DNA of 64,000 nt from Terrabacter terrigena (GTDB taxonomy: Bacteria; Actinomycetota; Actinomycetes; Actinomycetales; Dermatophilaceae). The DNA lies in NCBI RefSeq assembly GCF_042676085.1, contig NZ_JBHTKH010000016.1, positions 1 through 64,000 of the forward strand, read 5' to 3'. Below the pieces are notes generated by a model. That model was given only the letters and a program-made list of their open reading frames with translations. It made no database searches and had not been told where the DNA came from. The translations under genes and the position numbers were made by a program. Shown here in pieces: positions 41,297-49,304 of this stretch (position 1 is its first letter; every line of letters begins with the position of its first letter).

Positions 41297-41689
41297 CTAG
41301 TACTCCGCCCCTCTGCGCCAGGCCATCTCCTGCAGCTCGAACCCGTTGCCGTCGGGGTCGGAGAACTCCGCACCCCGTACGCCGCCCCCGAAGTCGTGGA
41401 TGTCGCCGACCTCGACGCCGCGCCGCACGAGCTCGGCGCGGGCCGCGTCGAGGTCGTCCACGACGAGGTGCAGGCCCCGGACGCTCCCGGGCTCACCGGC
41501 GTACACGTCCAGGCCCGTGCCGAACCCGACGGAGCAGCCCGAGCCCTCCGGCGTCAGCTGCACGACCCGGATCCCTTCGGCGGGACGCACGTCCACGTCC
41601 TTGGTGAACCCGAGCCTCCCCTCGTAGAAGTCGATGGCCCGGTCGACGTCCGAGACCGGCAGCGGGATCAGTTCCAGCTTCATCTGCAT
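41297..41689 (-). CDS. VOC (glyoxalase/dioxygenase superfamily) protein
   Basis: 130 residues, one pair of beta-alpha-beta-beta-beta modules: LELIPLPVSDVDRAIDFYEGRLGF at the N-terminus and VRGLHLVVDDLDAARAELVRRGVEVG, ending FSDPDGNGFELQEM with the usual metal-ligand Glu. Similar to small glyoxalase-like proteins of actinobacteria; substrate unknown. Start ATG 41689 with AAGGAG 10 nt upstream. Located 19 bp downstream of the AAA ATPase gene on the same strand, probably one transcript. Confidence 0.85.
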   Translation of the reverse strand: MQMKLELIPLPVSDVDRAIDFYEGRLGFTKDVDVRPAEGIRVVQLTPEGSGCSVGFGTGLDVYAGEPGSVRGLHLVVDDLDAARAELVRRGVEVGDIHDFGGGVRGAEFSDPDGNGFELQEMAWRRGAEY

Positions 41690-41708
41690 CGAGTTACAGC
41701 TCCTTCGC

Positions 41709-42977
41709 TCAGGACTGGGTGCGCAGGTAGCGCCCGAAGTGGGGCACGGTGAACGCGATGAGGCCGCGCTCGCCGGAGTAGATGAGGCCCTTCTTGATGA
41801 GGGCGTCACGGGCCGGCGAGAGCGACTGCGGCTTGCGGCCGAGCACGTCGGCGACGGCCGAGGTCGGCACGGCTTCGCGCTCCTGCAGGCCGTCACGGCC
41901 GTATGCCGCGTGGCCACCTTCGACGCCGGCGTCGGCTCGCGAATCCCCCTGCCCCCCAAGCGGGTTCACGAGGGCCGCGTCGGCCATGGCGCGGAGGTAC
42001 TCGCGCTCGGCAGGCGTGGCCCGCTCGAAGCGTGAGCCGAAGAAGCCCACGGCCAGCTCGGACTCGGCCTCGGGCACGGCGACCCGGATGTCCTGGGCGG
42101 TGACCGGCGACGAGGGCGCGACGTCCCACACGACCTTGCCGTACGCCTGGATGAAGTAGGGGTAACCGGCCGTGACGGCGTACATCTCGTCGAGGGCCTC
42201 GGGCGTGAAGTCGCAGCCCTCCTCGGAGGCCGGGCCGACGAGGGCGTGGTCAGCGGCATCGCGAGGCAGGCGGTCGATGCGTGAGTAGCGGAAGAGCCTC
42301 TCGGAGTAGGACTTCGACGCCGACAGCACGGCGGGCAGGTGGGGCAGGCCCGCGCCGACGACGATGACCGGCAGGCCCGACTGCGAGATCTCGTGGCAGG
42401 CCGCGCAGAGGGCCGACACGTCCTCCGGGTCGAGGTCCTGCATCTCGTCGATGAAGAAGGCGACGCCCTTGCCGACGTCGGCCGCGAGGCCGCCGATGTC
42501 GGTGAAGAGCTCGACGAGGTCGATCTCGATGTCGCCGGAGTCGGCGCGGCCCGACACGGCCGGCACGTCGATGCCGGGCTGCCACCGGTCGCGCAGCCTG
42601 GCCCCGCTGGGCGCCTCGCGCAGCGCGAAGGCCTTGATGATGCCGAGCACCTGGTCGACCTCGTCGCTGCGTGGGTGCCCGAGCTCGCGCACCGCCTGGT
42701 GGGCCGCGGCGGCGAGCGGCCGGCGCAGGCGCTGGTCGGGCCGCGCCTCGAACTTGCCCGTGCCCCAGTCGGCACGCACGGCCGAAGACCGGAGCGCGTT
42801 GAGCAGCACCGTCTTGCCGACGCCGCGCAGGCCGGTCAGCACGATGGACCGCTCGGACCTGCCGCGTGCGATGCGCTCGAGCACGACGTCGAAGGTGCGC
42901 AGCTGCTCGTCGCGACCGGCGAGCTCGGGCGGGCGCTGGCCCGCGCCCGGGGCGTACGGGTTCGTGATCGGGTCCAC
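41709..42977 (-). CDS. AAA-type ATPase with C-terminal winged helix (Orc/Cdc6- or STAND-like)
   Basis: 422 residues. Walker A GLRGVGKT (49-56), Walker B VAFFIDEMQDLDPE, then a sensor-like IVVGAGLPHLP. A region of about 80 residues forms the C-terminal winged helix (TSAVADVLGRKPQSLSPARDALIKKGLI). Proteins of this layout are often annotated ATP-binding protein and may act as DNA-associated switches; function unknown. GTG start at 42977. Followed closely by the VOC gene. Confidence 0.8.
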   Translation of the reverse strand: MDPITNPYAPGAGQRPPELAGRDEQLRTFDVVLERIARGRSERSIVLTGLRGVGKTVLLNALRSSAVRADWGTGKFEARPDQRLRRPLAAAAHQAVRELGHPRSDEVDQVLGIIKAFALREAPSGARLRDRWQPGIDVPAVSGRADSGDIEIDLVELFTDIGGLAADVGKGVAFFIDEMQDLDPEDVSALCAACHEISQSGLPVIVVGAGLPHLPAVLSASKSYSERLFRYSRIDRLPRDAADHALVGPASEEGCDFTPEALDEMYAVTAGYPYFIQAYGKVVWDVAPSSPVTAQDIRVAVPEAESELAVGFFGSRFERATPAEREYLRAMADAALVNPLGGQGDSRADAGVEGGHAAYGRDGLQEREAVPTSAVADVLGRKPQSLSPARDALIKKGLIYSGERGLIAFTVPHFGRYLRTQS

Positions 42978-43124
42978 GATCGGAGGCTATACGCCTCTCT
43001 ACCCACTATCCGAGACATTCACAGAGAGCGGCATCGGCGCGTCGTGACGCTGGTCGCCCAGCCACCATCTCGCCGGGATCCGAAGTGACTTGATTCGGAT
43101 TCCATCGAATTCCGGCATGAAAAA

Positions 43125-43166
43125 GCGCCGTTCCGCACGGTCAGGGGTGGTCATGCGGAACGGCGC
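43125..43166 (-). terminator. Rho-independent terminator of the pyridoxal kinase gene
   Basis: GCGCCGTTCCGCA (43125-43137) pairs with TGCGGAACGGCGC (43154-43166), a perfect 13-bp stem with 16-nt loop. On the minus strand it is followed by a T-run (complement of AAAAA at 43120-43124). The remaining gap 42978-43199 shows no gene. Confidence 0.85.
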
Positions 43167-43199
43167 GTTGCGACTATAACGCCCACCGGGGCGCAGCGG

Positions 43200-44048
43200 T
43201 CAACTGATCGACACAATTTCGAAGACTTCGTCGGGAGACGCGATCGCGTCCTGCTCGGCGACGAGCAGCATCTCGTCGGAGCCGCTCGCGTGCGTGCGCT
43301 CGAGCACGGCATACATGGTGGCCGCAGTGCGGCGCAGGGCCGCCTCGGGGCCGTCGGTCAGGAAGTGCGCCAGGAAGACCGCCGCCGTCACGTCGCCGCC
43401 ACCGCGCACCGTCATCGGCAGCAACGGCGTGGTCACGAGCCACGCGTCGTCGCCCGTGACGCACGCCATCTGGATCGAGCCTTCCGGGGTGTCGGACGTC
43501 AGGGCCGAGGTGACGAGGACGACCCGAGGCCCACGGCCGACGAGCTCGCGCGCCGCCGCGACGAGGTCGGCCTGCGACCTCACCTCGCGCCCGACGAGGA
43601 ACTCGAGCTCGAACTGGTTCGGCGTGACGATGTCGGCCCGGGGCACGACGTGGTCGCGCATGTACTCGGGGATGCCCTCGCGCACGAAGAAGCCGCGCCC
43701 GACGTCACCCATGACCGGGTCGCAGCAGTAGACGGCGGCCCGGTTGGCCTCCTTGACGCGGGCGACGGCGTCGAGCACGACCTCGCCGACCGACTCGGCG
43801 CCCTGGTAGCCCGAGAGCACCGCGTCGACGGTCGGGAACGCGCCCCGCTCCTCGACGCCGTCGATGACGGCCGCGACGTCCGCCGGGGCGATGAGCGGAC
43901 CGCGGGTCGAGCCGTAGCCGGTGTGGTTGCTGAAGGTCACGGTCAGCACGGGGTAGACCTCGTGGCCCAGCCGCTGGAGCGGGAAGACCGCGGCCGAGTT
44001 GCCGGCGTGGCCGTAGGCGACGTGGGACTGGATCGACAGGATCTTCAC
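43200..44048 (-). CDS. pdxY: Pyridoxal kinase, PdxY type
   Basis: 282 residues, ribokinase-like fold of the pyridoxal kinase family: ILSIQSHVAYGHAGNSAAVFPLQRLG at the N-terminus, VLSGYQG, YCCDPVMGD, and TPNQFELEFLVG. The anion-hole motif reads RGGGDVTAAVF, where GTGD or GAGD is more common in the wider ribokinase group. It phosphorylates pyridoxal/pyridoxine with ATP in the salvage route to pyridoxal phosphate. Ends at a T-tailed terminator; divergent from the GntR-led operon. Confidence 0.9.
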   Translation of the reverse strand: MKILSIQSHVAYGHAGNSAAVFPLQRLGHEVYPVLTVTFSNHTGYGSTRGPLIAPADVAAVIDGVEERGAFPTVDAVLSGYQGAESVGEVVLDAVARVKEANRAAVYCCDPVMGDVGRGFFVREGIPEYMRDHVVPRADIVTPNQFELEFLVGREVRSQADLVAAARELVGRGPRVVLVTSALTSDTPEGSIQMACVTGDDAWLVTTPLLPMTVRGGGDVTAAVFLAHFLTDGPEAALRRTAATMYAVLERTHASGSDEMLLVAEQDAIASPDEVFEIVSIS

Positions 44049-44077
44049 CCGCCCACCCTAGTGGTTTGCAAACATGG

Positions 44078-44104
44078 CATAGTTATAGTCATAATCAAAC
44101 TATG
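44078..44104 (+). promoter_or_regulatory. Operator/promoter of the YtrA-type GntR operon
   Basis: Inverted repeat CATAGTT (44078-44084) / AACTATG (44098-44104) whose right arm includes the start codon at 44102; a TATAGT -10-like hexamer lies inside. AT-rich island in GC-rich DNA; suits autorepression by the GntR protein. Confidence 0.5.
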
Positions 44105-44458
44105 TTGTGGCAGGTGGACCCGACCTCGAGCACGCCGCTCCACGTCCAGGTCGCGGCGTGCGTGCGCCGCGAGATGGTTGCCCGGCGCCTCGGGCGCGGC
44201 GACCGGCTGCCGTCGGCCAAGGAGGTCGCCGGGGTGCTCGACGTCAACCTCCACACCGTCCTCCGTGCGTACCAGTCGCTGCGCGACGAGGGCCTGATCG
44301 ACCTGCGCCGCGGGCGTGGCGCCGTCGTCACGGCCGCCGACCCGGCGAGCGATGCGCGCCTGCGTTCCCTGGTGGCCGACCTCGTCGCCGAGGCCCGCCT
44401 CACCGGCGCCACACCCACCGACCTCACCCGACTCATCGAGAGCGAGTTCCAGCGATGA
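44102..44458 (+). CDS. GntR-family regulator, YtrA subfamily
   Basis: 118 residues. N-terminal winged HTH with STPLHVQVAACVRREMVARRLGRGDRLPSAKEVAGVLDVNLHTVLRAYQSLRDEGL, and only about 40 residues after it, the short effector part that marks the YtrA subgroup, usually autoregulators of small membrane-protein or ABC operons. ATG 44102 lies within the dyad operator. The stop overlaps the ATG of the DUF1648 gene (ATGA), so it leads a coupled operon. Confidence 0.85.
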   Translation: MLWQVDPTSSTPLHVQVAACVRREMVARRLGRGDRLPSAKEVAGVLDVNLHTVLRAYQSLRDEGLIDLRRGRGAVVTAADPASDARLRSLVADLVAEARLTGATPTDLTRLIESEFQR

Positions 44459-45474
44459 CCACGCCAGCCACCACCAGCGCCGCCGCCGACCGGCGCCCGA
44501 CGCACGCCCTCGCCGCGAGCGCCGTCGTCGGGCCGGTGCTCGCCGGCGCCGGGCTCCTGCTCACGTATGCCGTCCGCGACCGCGTGCCCGAGCGCGTCGC
44601 CGTGCACTGGGCAGCCGACGGCCGCCCCGACCGGTTCTCCTCGCTCACCGAGGCCGTCGTCACCGCTGCCGTCATGACGGCCGCGCTCCCCCTCCTCTTC
44701 GTCGCGATCGGCGCGGCCTGGCACCGCAGCGCCCGCGGGCCGATCGCCGGTGTCGGCGGAGCAGTGGCCGCCTTCCTGGGCGGCCTGCTCTTCGGCGGCC
44801 TCACGTCGCAACGGCCCGGCGAGGTCGCCCACGCCTTCCCGACGAGCTGGCTCGTGCCGACACTCGTCCTCGCCGGTGTCGTGGGAGTCGCGCTCTGGCG
44901 CTGGGGGCGCCTGCGGCCTCCCGCCCTCGGCGGCGCCACGCGCCACGTGCCCGCCGACGCGGTCCGCCTCGACGTGCCCGACACGACCCGCGTCGCCTGG
45001 ACGGGCCACGCAGCCCTGCCCGACGTCGGCATCCTGCTCATCGTGCTGGTCGCGATCACGCCGCTGGTCGTCGTCGCCGTCCTCGGCACGCCGTGGCTGC
45101 TCCTGCTCGCAGCGGCGATCGTCGCCCTCCTCGTGCTCACCGGCTCGGCGCGGGTCGTCGTCGACGCCGACGGGTTGCGGGTCACGAGCCTCTTCGTCAC
45201 GTGGAGCCGTGTGCCGCTCGAGCGGGTCGCCGAGGCCCGCACCGGCACCGTGTCGCCGCTGCGCGAGTTCGGCGGCTACGGCTGGCGCATCGGCCGGGAC
45301 GGCAGCCGCGGCTTCGTCACCCGGTCGGGCGAGGCCCTCGTCGTCGAACGGGTCCGGCGAGCCTCGCGTCGTCGTCACCGTCGACGACGCAGCCGAGGCT
45401 GCCGCCGTGCTCAACACCCTCGCGTCGCGGAGGTCATGACCCACCCGCGCGGCCGTGTCACGATGAGGGCATGA
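44455..45474 (+). CDS. DUF1648 membrane protein, C-terminus apparently frameshifted
   Basis: Frame as sequenced gives 339 residues. Several transmembrane helices, with the DUF1648 signature RVPERVAVHWAADGRPDRFSS near the N-terminus and a C-terminal PH-like stretch (VVVDADGLRVTSLFVTWSRV). After VVER (around 45350) this frame becomes Arg-rich and unnatural, while a different frame gives SGEPRVVVTVDDAAEAAAV ending at 45439, a sensible domain end. One extra G in GAACGGG would explain it. So the true gene is probably 44455-45439. The as-sequenced stop happens to overlap the next ATG (ATGA). YtrA-linked DUF1648 proteins may sense envelope stress or act in signalling; inference only. Confidence 0.7.
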   Translation: MTTPATTSAAADRRPTHALAASAVVGPVLAGAGLLLTYAVRDRVPERVAVHWAADGRPDRFSSLTEAVVTAAVMTAALPLLFVAIGAAWHRSARGPIAGVGGAVAAFLGGLLFGGLTSQRPGEVAHAFPTSWLVPTLVLAGVVGVALWRWGRLRPPALGGATRHVPADAVRLDVPDTTRVAWTGHAALPDVGILLIVLVAITPLVVVAVLGTPWLLLLAAAIVALLVLTGSARVVVDADGLRVTSLFVTWSRVPLERVAEARTGTVSPLREFGGYGWRIGRDGSRGFVTRSGEALVVERVRRASRRRHRRRRSRGCRRAQHPRVAEVMTHPRGRVTMRA

Positions 45475-45791
45475 GCATTCCCACGACCACCGTGACCGCG
45501 CTGCCCGACGACGCCGTCCTCGTCGATGTCCGCGAGGACGACGAGTGGGCCGCGGGCCACGCCCCCAACGCCATCCACATCCCCCTCGGCGAGCTGCCCA
45601 GCCGTCTCGACGAGCTGCCCGAGACCGACGACACGGTCGCCATCGTCTGCCGCATGGGCGGCCGCTCCGCCCGCGCCGTGCAGTGGCTCGTGCACCAGGG
45701 CTACGACGTCGCGAACGTCGAGGGCGGCATGCTCGAGTGGCAGCGGGCGGGCAAGCAGCTCTCGGCCGACGGCGAGCCGAACATCCTCTGA
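45471..45791 (+). CDS. Rhodanese-like sulfurtransferase
   Basis: 106 residues, one rhodanese domain: VLVDVREDDEWAAGHAPNAIHIPLGEL and active loop CRMGGRSA with Cys 60, ending VEGGMLEW. Arg at the second loop position suits sulfur or phosphate-like substrates. GAGGG precedes ATG 45471. Its stop shares a base with the next ATG (TGATG), so the two are coupled. The role next to DUF1648 and CD225 genes is unknown. Confidence 0.85.
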   Translation: MSIPTTTVTALPDDAVLVDVREDDEWAAGHAPNAIHIPLGELPSRLDELPETDDTVAIVCRMGGRSARAVQWLVHQGYDVANVEGGMLEWQRAGKQLSADGEPNIL

Positions 45792-46324
45792 TGAACCAGC
45801 ACGACCGCGACCGGGACGACGACCCGGACGGCACCGACGGCGTCGACCCCACCCACGACAGCTGGTCCGCCTGGCTGCCCCAGCTCGACCAACCGACGAG
45901 CCCGACGAGCCCGACGAGCCCGACGACACCCTCGAGCCCTCCACGGCCGCTCCCGCAGGCGAGCGGTCCACCTCCGCGCACCGACCCCGTCCCGCCGAGG
46001 GTGCCCCCTGCGCCACCGCTTCCGTATGCCGTCACCCGCCTTCCCGGGTGGCCCGGCACACCGCGCGTCGGACCTCCGCCGGCCACCTACTTCGGGTGGG
46101 CGGTGGTGTGCACGATCGTCTGCTTCATGCCCCTCGGTGTCGTGGCGATCGTCAAGTCGCTGCAGGTCAGACCGCGCTGGGCCCAGGGCGACTGGGCCGG
46201 CGCCCAGAAGGCCTCACGCGCGGCGAAGACGTGGTGCCTCATCGCGGCCGCCATCTGGCCCGGGGCGCTCCTGCTGTTCAGCTGCCTCGGGGCCCTGAGC
46301 GGCGGCCACATGTCGCACTTCTGA
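45791..46324 (+). CDS. CD225/dispanin family membrane protein with Pro/Ser/Thr-rich N-terminus
   Basis: 177 residues. The N-terminal 90 residues are acidic then low-complexity (TSPTSPTSPTTPSSPPRPLP), encoded by 9-bp repeats around 45900. The C-terminal part has two hydrophobic segments with the dispanin pattern: YFGWAVVCTIVCFMPLGVVAIVKSLQVRPRWAQG, then GDWAGAQKASRAAKTW and IAAAIWPGALLLF. Two-helix hairpin membrane protein; function in bacteria unknown. Last gene of the GntR-led operon. Confidence 0.85.
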   Translation: MNQHDRDRDDDPDGTDGVDPTHDSWSAWLPQLDQPTSPTSPTSPTTPSSPPRPLPQASGPPPRTDPVPPRVPPAPPLPYAVTRLPGWPGTPRVGPPPATYFGWAVVCTIVCFMPLGVVAIVKSLQVRPRWAQGDWAGAQKASRAAKTWCLIAAAIWPGALLLFSCLGALSGGHMSHF

Positions 46325-46345
46325 CCTCCCACCCTGCGCGCGGGC

Positions 46346-47686
46346 TCAGGCGTCTCGAACGACCGCGCCCTGGGCGATGACGACGCGCACGCGTTCCAGG
46401 GCGTCGGCGACCTCCAGCGGGTTCGCGTCGACGACCACGACGTCGGCGAAGGCACCCGGCACCAGTCGCCCGGCCTGCCGTGACCAGCCGAGGAGGCGGG
46501 CGGCATACGTCGTCGCGGCGCGGAGCGCCTCGAGGTGGCTGAGGCCCGCCTCGATGAGCAGTCGCACCTCGGAGCCGATGGGGTCGACGTCGGTGCCGAA
46601 GGAGTCGGTGCCGGCGACGATGGTGACGCCGCGCTCGTGGGCCTCGCGCACCGCGGCCTGCAGCACCGGCGTGTAGGCCCGGCCGCGGGCGTCGAGCACG
46701 GGATTGCTCGAGCCGATCATCCCGGTGATCGCGGCCAGCGTGGGCGTGAAGTGGGTGCCGCGCCGGGCCATCTCGGAGATCGTCGCGTCGCCGACGAAGA
46801 CACCGTGCTCGATGCTGTGCACGCCTGCGCGCACCGCGCCGTCGATGCCCTCCTCGCTGTACGCGTGGCAGAGGACGGGCCGCCCGCTCGCGGCACGCAC
46901 GACGGCCGAGAGCTGCTCGCGGTCGTAGACGAGCTCGGTCGGGTCCTGGTCGGCGAGACCGGCGCGCGGGTTGGCGCGGGTCTTCACGACGTCGACCCCG
47001 CGTGCGACGTTGACCTTCGTGACGTGGGAGATGTCGGCCGTCGAGGTCACGCCGCCGGGCAGCGCCGCCATGGGCGCGAGGTCGGGGTCGGCGAGCGCCG
47101 AGTCTCCGAGCTGGGGTGAGACGAAGATGCCGGCAGCCCGCATGCGCGGGGCGAGGCCGGGTGCCCAGTCGGGCAGCGAGCGCATCGCGACGTCCTGGTA
47201 GAAGGTCGACGAGCCGCTGCGGACCGAGGTGGCGCCGGCGTGGACGAGGGCGCGGGCGTCGGCGAGGGCGTTGGCGTGCACGTGCACGTCGACGAGGCCG
47301 GGCACGACCCAGCGGCCCGACGCGTCGACCCGGCGCGCGGCGCTGCCGACCTCGGCCACCGCACGACGGGTGGCGTCGCGCGTGCCCACGGCGAGCACCT
47401 TGCCGTCGCGCAGGACGACGACGCCGTCGTCGACGACGTGCCCGGTCAGGGGGTCCACGACGGAGCCGCCCTCGACGACGAGCGGAGCGGGCGTGGTCGG
47501 GCGCAGCGAGCCGACGCGGCCGCCGGCGCCGGCGCCTGCGCTTCTGCCGGCGGCGTCGGCCGGCGCTGCGGCGGCGACTCCCGCGGCGGTCATGCCGGCG
47601 AGGAGCGCTGCGCTGCCGAGCACGCCCCGACGGGAGAGGCCCGAGGGCGGCGTGGTCGTGGCGGCGTCGTGGTCGTGCAGGCACAT
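46346..47686 (-). CDS. Tat-exported amidohydrolase family protein
   Basis: 446 residues. Tat signal LSRRGVLGSAALLAGMTAAG. Metal-dependent hydrolase core with VVPGLVDVHVHAN (first metal HxH), then His ligands in VLCHAYSEEG and VHSIEHGVFV, and final Asp in IVAGTDSFGTD. The C-terminal composite domain ends GAFADVVVVDANPLEVAD. This resembles imidazolonepropionase/prolidase-like amidohydrolases; substrate unknown. GGAGG lies before ATG 47686. Divergent from an FCD-GntR gene across two palindromes, its likely regulator. Confidence 0.85.
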   Translation of the reverse strand: MCLHDHDAATTTPPSGLSRRGVLGSAALLAGMTAAGVAAAAPADAAGRSAGAGAGGRVGSLRPTTPAPLVVEGGSVVDPLTGHVVDDGVVVLRDGKVLAVGTRDATRRAVAEVGSAARRVDASGRWVVPGLVDVHVHANALADARALVHAGATSVRSGSSTFYQDVAMRSLPDWAPGLAPRMRAAGIFVSPQLGDSALADPDLAPMAALPGGVTSTADISHVTKVNVARGVDVVKTRANPRAGLADQDPTELVYDREQLSAVVRAASGRPVLCHAYSEEGIDGAVRAGVHSIEHGVFVGDATISEMARRGTHFTPTLAAITGMIGSSNPVLDARGRAYTPVLQAAVREAHERGVTIVAGTDSFGTDVDPIGSEVRLLIEAGLSHLEALRAATTYAARLLGWSRQAGRLVPGAFADVVVVDANPLEVADALERVRVVIAQGAVVRDA

Positions 47687-47723
47687 GGGGGACCTCCGGG
47701 GGATACGCTCGTCGGTGAGCACA

Positions 47724-47750
47724 ATTGGTATACCAATTTGGTATACCAAA
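47724..47750. promoter_or_regulatory. Two tandem GntR operators
   Basis: The palindrome TTGGTATACCAA occurs twice, at 47725-47736 and 47738-47749, one base apart. It has the GTATAC core typical of FadR/FCD-type GntR sites. Located between amidohydrolase start (47686) and GntR start (47767), so one array can control both. Confidence 0.75.
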
Positions 47751-47766
47751 ACCGAGAGGAGCGTCA

Positions 47767-48429
47767 ATGCCTACCCGCGAGGAACATGCGGACCAGGCCG
47801 TCTCGCTGCGCGGCTCGGTCACCCAGGCGCTGCGCGAGCGCATCGTGACGGGCGACCTCGCGCCGGGCACGCGCGTCGTCGAGCGCCAGGTGGCCGAGCA
47901 GCTGGGCGTCTCGCGGGTGCCCGTGCGCGAGGCGCTGCGCACGCTCGAGCGCGAGGGGTTCCTCGAGGAGCGCGCCACGCGCGGCATGGTCGTGCGACGC
48001 CTCGACCCCGACGACGTCGCCATGCTGTTCGCGGTGCGCGAGGCCCTCGAGACCGTGCTGTCGCAGCGGCTCGTCGACGTTCTCGACGACGACGGGCTGG
48101 CGCGCCTCGACGACCTCGTCGTGACCGCCGAGCAGCACCTGGCCGCAGGACGTCAGGGCGAGGCGGTGCGCTGCAACGCCGACTTCCACGCCGTCCTCGT
48201 CGACCTCGCCGACAGCCGGGTCCTCACCTCGATCATCGAGCCGGTCGCCGGCCGGATGGCCTGGTTGCTCAACCAGCACGCCGCGCCGGCCGAGATCATC
48301 GAGGAGCACCGCTCGATCGTCGCCGCGCTCCGGTCACGCGACGCCGGCCGCGCGGCGGCCGAGTTCCGCGACCACCTCGCGAGCAGCCGCCGCGCCGTCG
48401 CTCAGCTGGAGGCGGGTCTGACCACCTGA
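47767..48429 (+). CDS. GntR-family regulator with FCD domain
   Basis: 220 residues. Winged HTH: LRERIVTGDLAPGTRVVERQVAEQLGVSRVPVREALRTLEREGFL. All-helical FCD effector domain (about 85-210) with the metal/ligand residues of the family (Asp in VREALE..., His in NADFHAVLVDLA, His in EEHRSIVAAL). AGAGGAGCG precedes the ATG. Probably a repressor of the amidohydrolase gene and itself. Confidence 0.9.
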   Translation: MPTREEHADQAVSLRGSVTQALRERIVTGDLAPGTRVVERQVAEQLGVSRVPVREALRTLEREGFLEERATRGMVVRRLDPDDVAMLFAVREALETVLSQRLVDVLDDDGLARLDDLVVTAEQHLAAGRQGEAVRCNADFHAVLVDLADSRVLTSIIEPVAGRMAWLLNQHAAPAEIIEEHRSIVAALRSRDAGRAAAEFRDHLASSRRAVAQLEAGLTT

Positions 48430-48437
48430 AGCGCTGC

Positions 48438-49244
48438 TCAGGAGACGGGGACAGTCGCCGGGGCGGTGCACGCGAGCTGGTCACCCCGGGGCGCCGTCGA
48501 GGCCACTTCGACCACGCCGCCGCCCACGGCGGACGGCCTGCCCCGAGCGTGGTCGTCGACCTGGATGCACAGCTGCCACTGCTTCAGCGCGGGGTCGACG
48601 AGGGCGTGAGGGGCCACGAACGACTCACCCGGCACGTCGAGCTTCGGCGGCATCGCGGCATACGCCCTGCCGGTGATCGTGGCCCCGGGGGCGATGGTGT
48701 GGCCGCCCATCACGGGAGCGGCGGCGAAGCGGACGTTCGGCGCCGTCGCGAAGCCCTGCTTGCTGATGCGCAGCACTCCCGACTCGGCGTACACCCAGGC
48801 GTGCTGCGGGTCGACGTCCTTGGGCACGGTAGCGCTGCCGAGGTCGTCGGGCACGACGTCGAGGGCGACGACGGGCTTCGAACCGGTGTTGGTCACGGAG
48901 TACTCGACGAGCAGACCCGAGCTCGCGGCGATGCCGGCCCCGGCCGGCGCCATCTCGGCCTCGAGGCGGACGCCCCCGACCGTCACGGTCTGCCTCGCCG
49001 GCCCACCGCTGCTCGACGAGTGGCCGGCAGCGGGCGAGGTGCTCGCCGTGGCGGCCGGGCTCGCCGTGCCGCCGTGACCGGCCGGCGTGGCCCTGCTGCC
49101 GGACGGAGAGGCCTGCCCGCAGGCCCCGGTCACGAGCACGGTGCCGAGGGCGAGCATCGCGAGCCGTGCCGTGCAGCGGCGCGGGTGGAGCGGCGCGTGC
49201 GGGAGGTCTCGCGGCGTGGGCGTGATGGCCTGCGTTGGCTTCAT
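48438..49244 (-). CDS. Hypothetical lipoprotein with Ser/Ala/Gly-rich linker
   Basis: 268 residues from ATG 49244 (GTG 49262 is possible). The N-terminus has an unusually long pre-region, then MLALGTVLVTGACGQ with lipobox TGAC. A low-complexity linker follows and a beta-rich domain (VEYSVTNTGSKPVVALDVVPDDLG, TIAPGATITGRAYAAMP) resembling Ig-like or DUF4352-like extracellular domains. No catalytic motif. Stop 8 bp from the convergent GntR stop. Confidence 0.65.
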   Translation of the reverse strand: MKPTQAITPTPRDLPHAPLHPRRCTARLAMLALGTVLVTGACGQASPSGSRATPAGHGGTASPAATASTSPAAGHSSSSGGPARQTVTVGGVRLEAEMAPAGAGIAASSGLLVEYSVTNTGSKPVVALDVVPDDLGSATVPKDVDPQHAWVYAESGVLRISKQGFATAPNVRFAAAPVMGGHTIAPGATITGRAYAAMPPKLDVPGESFVAPHALVDPALKQWQLCIQVDDHARGRPSAVGGGVVEVASTAPRGDQLACTAPATVPVS

Positions 49245-49304
49245 GACCGTGAAGACAACCACGTCACCAGAAGCGTTGCATTCCGGACGAACTCGTTGAA
49301 CGGG

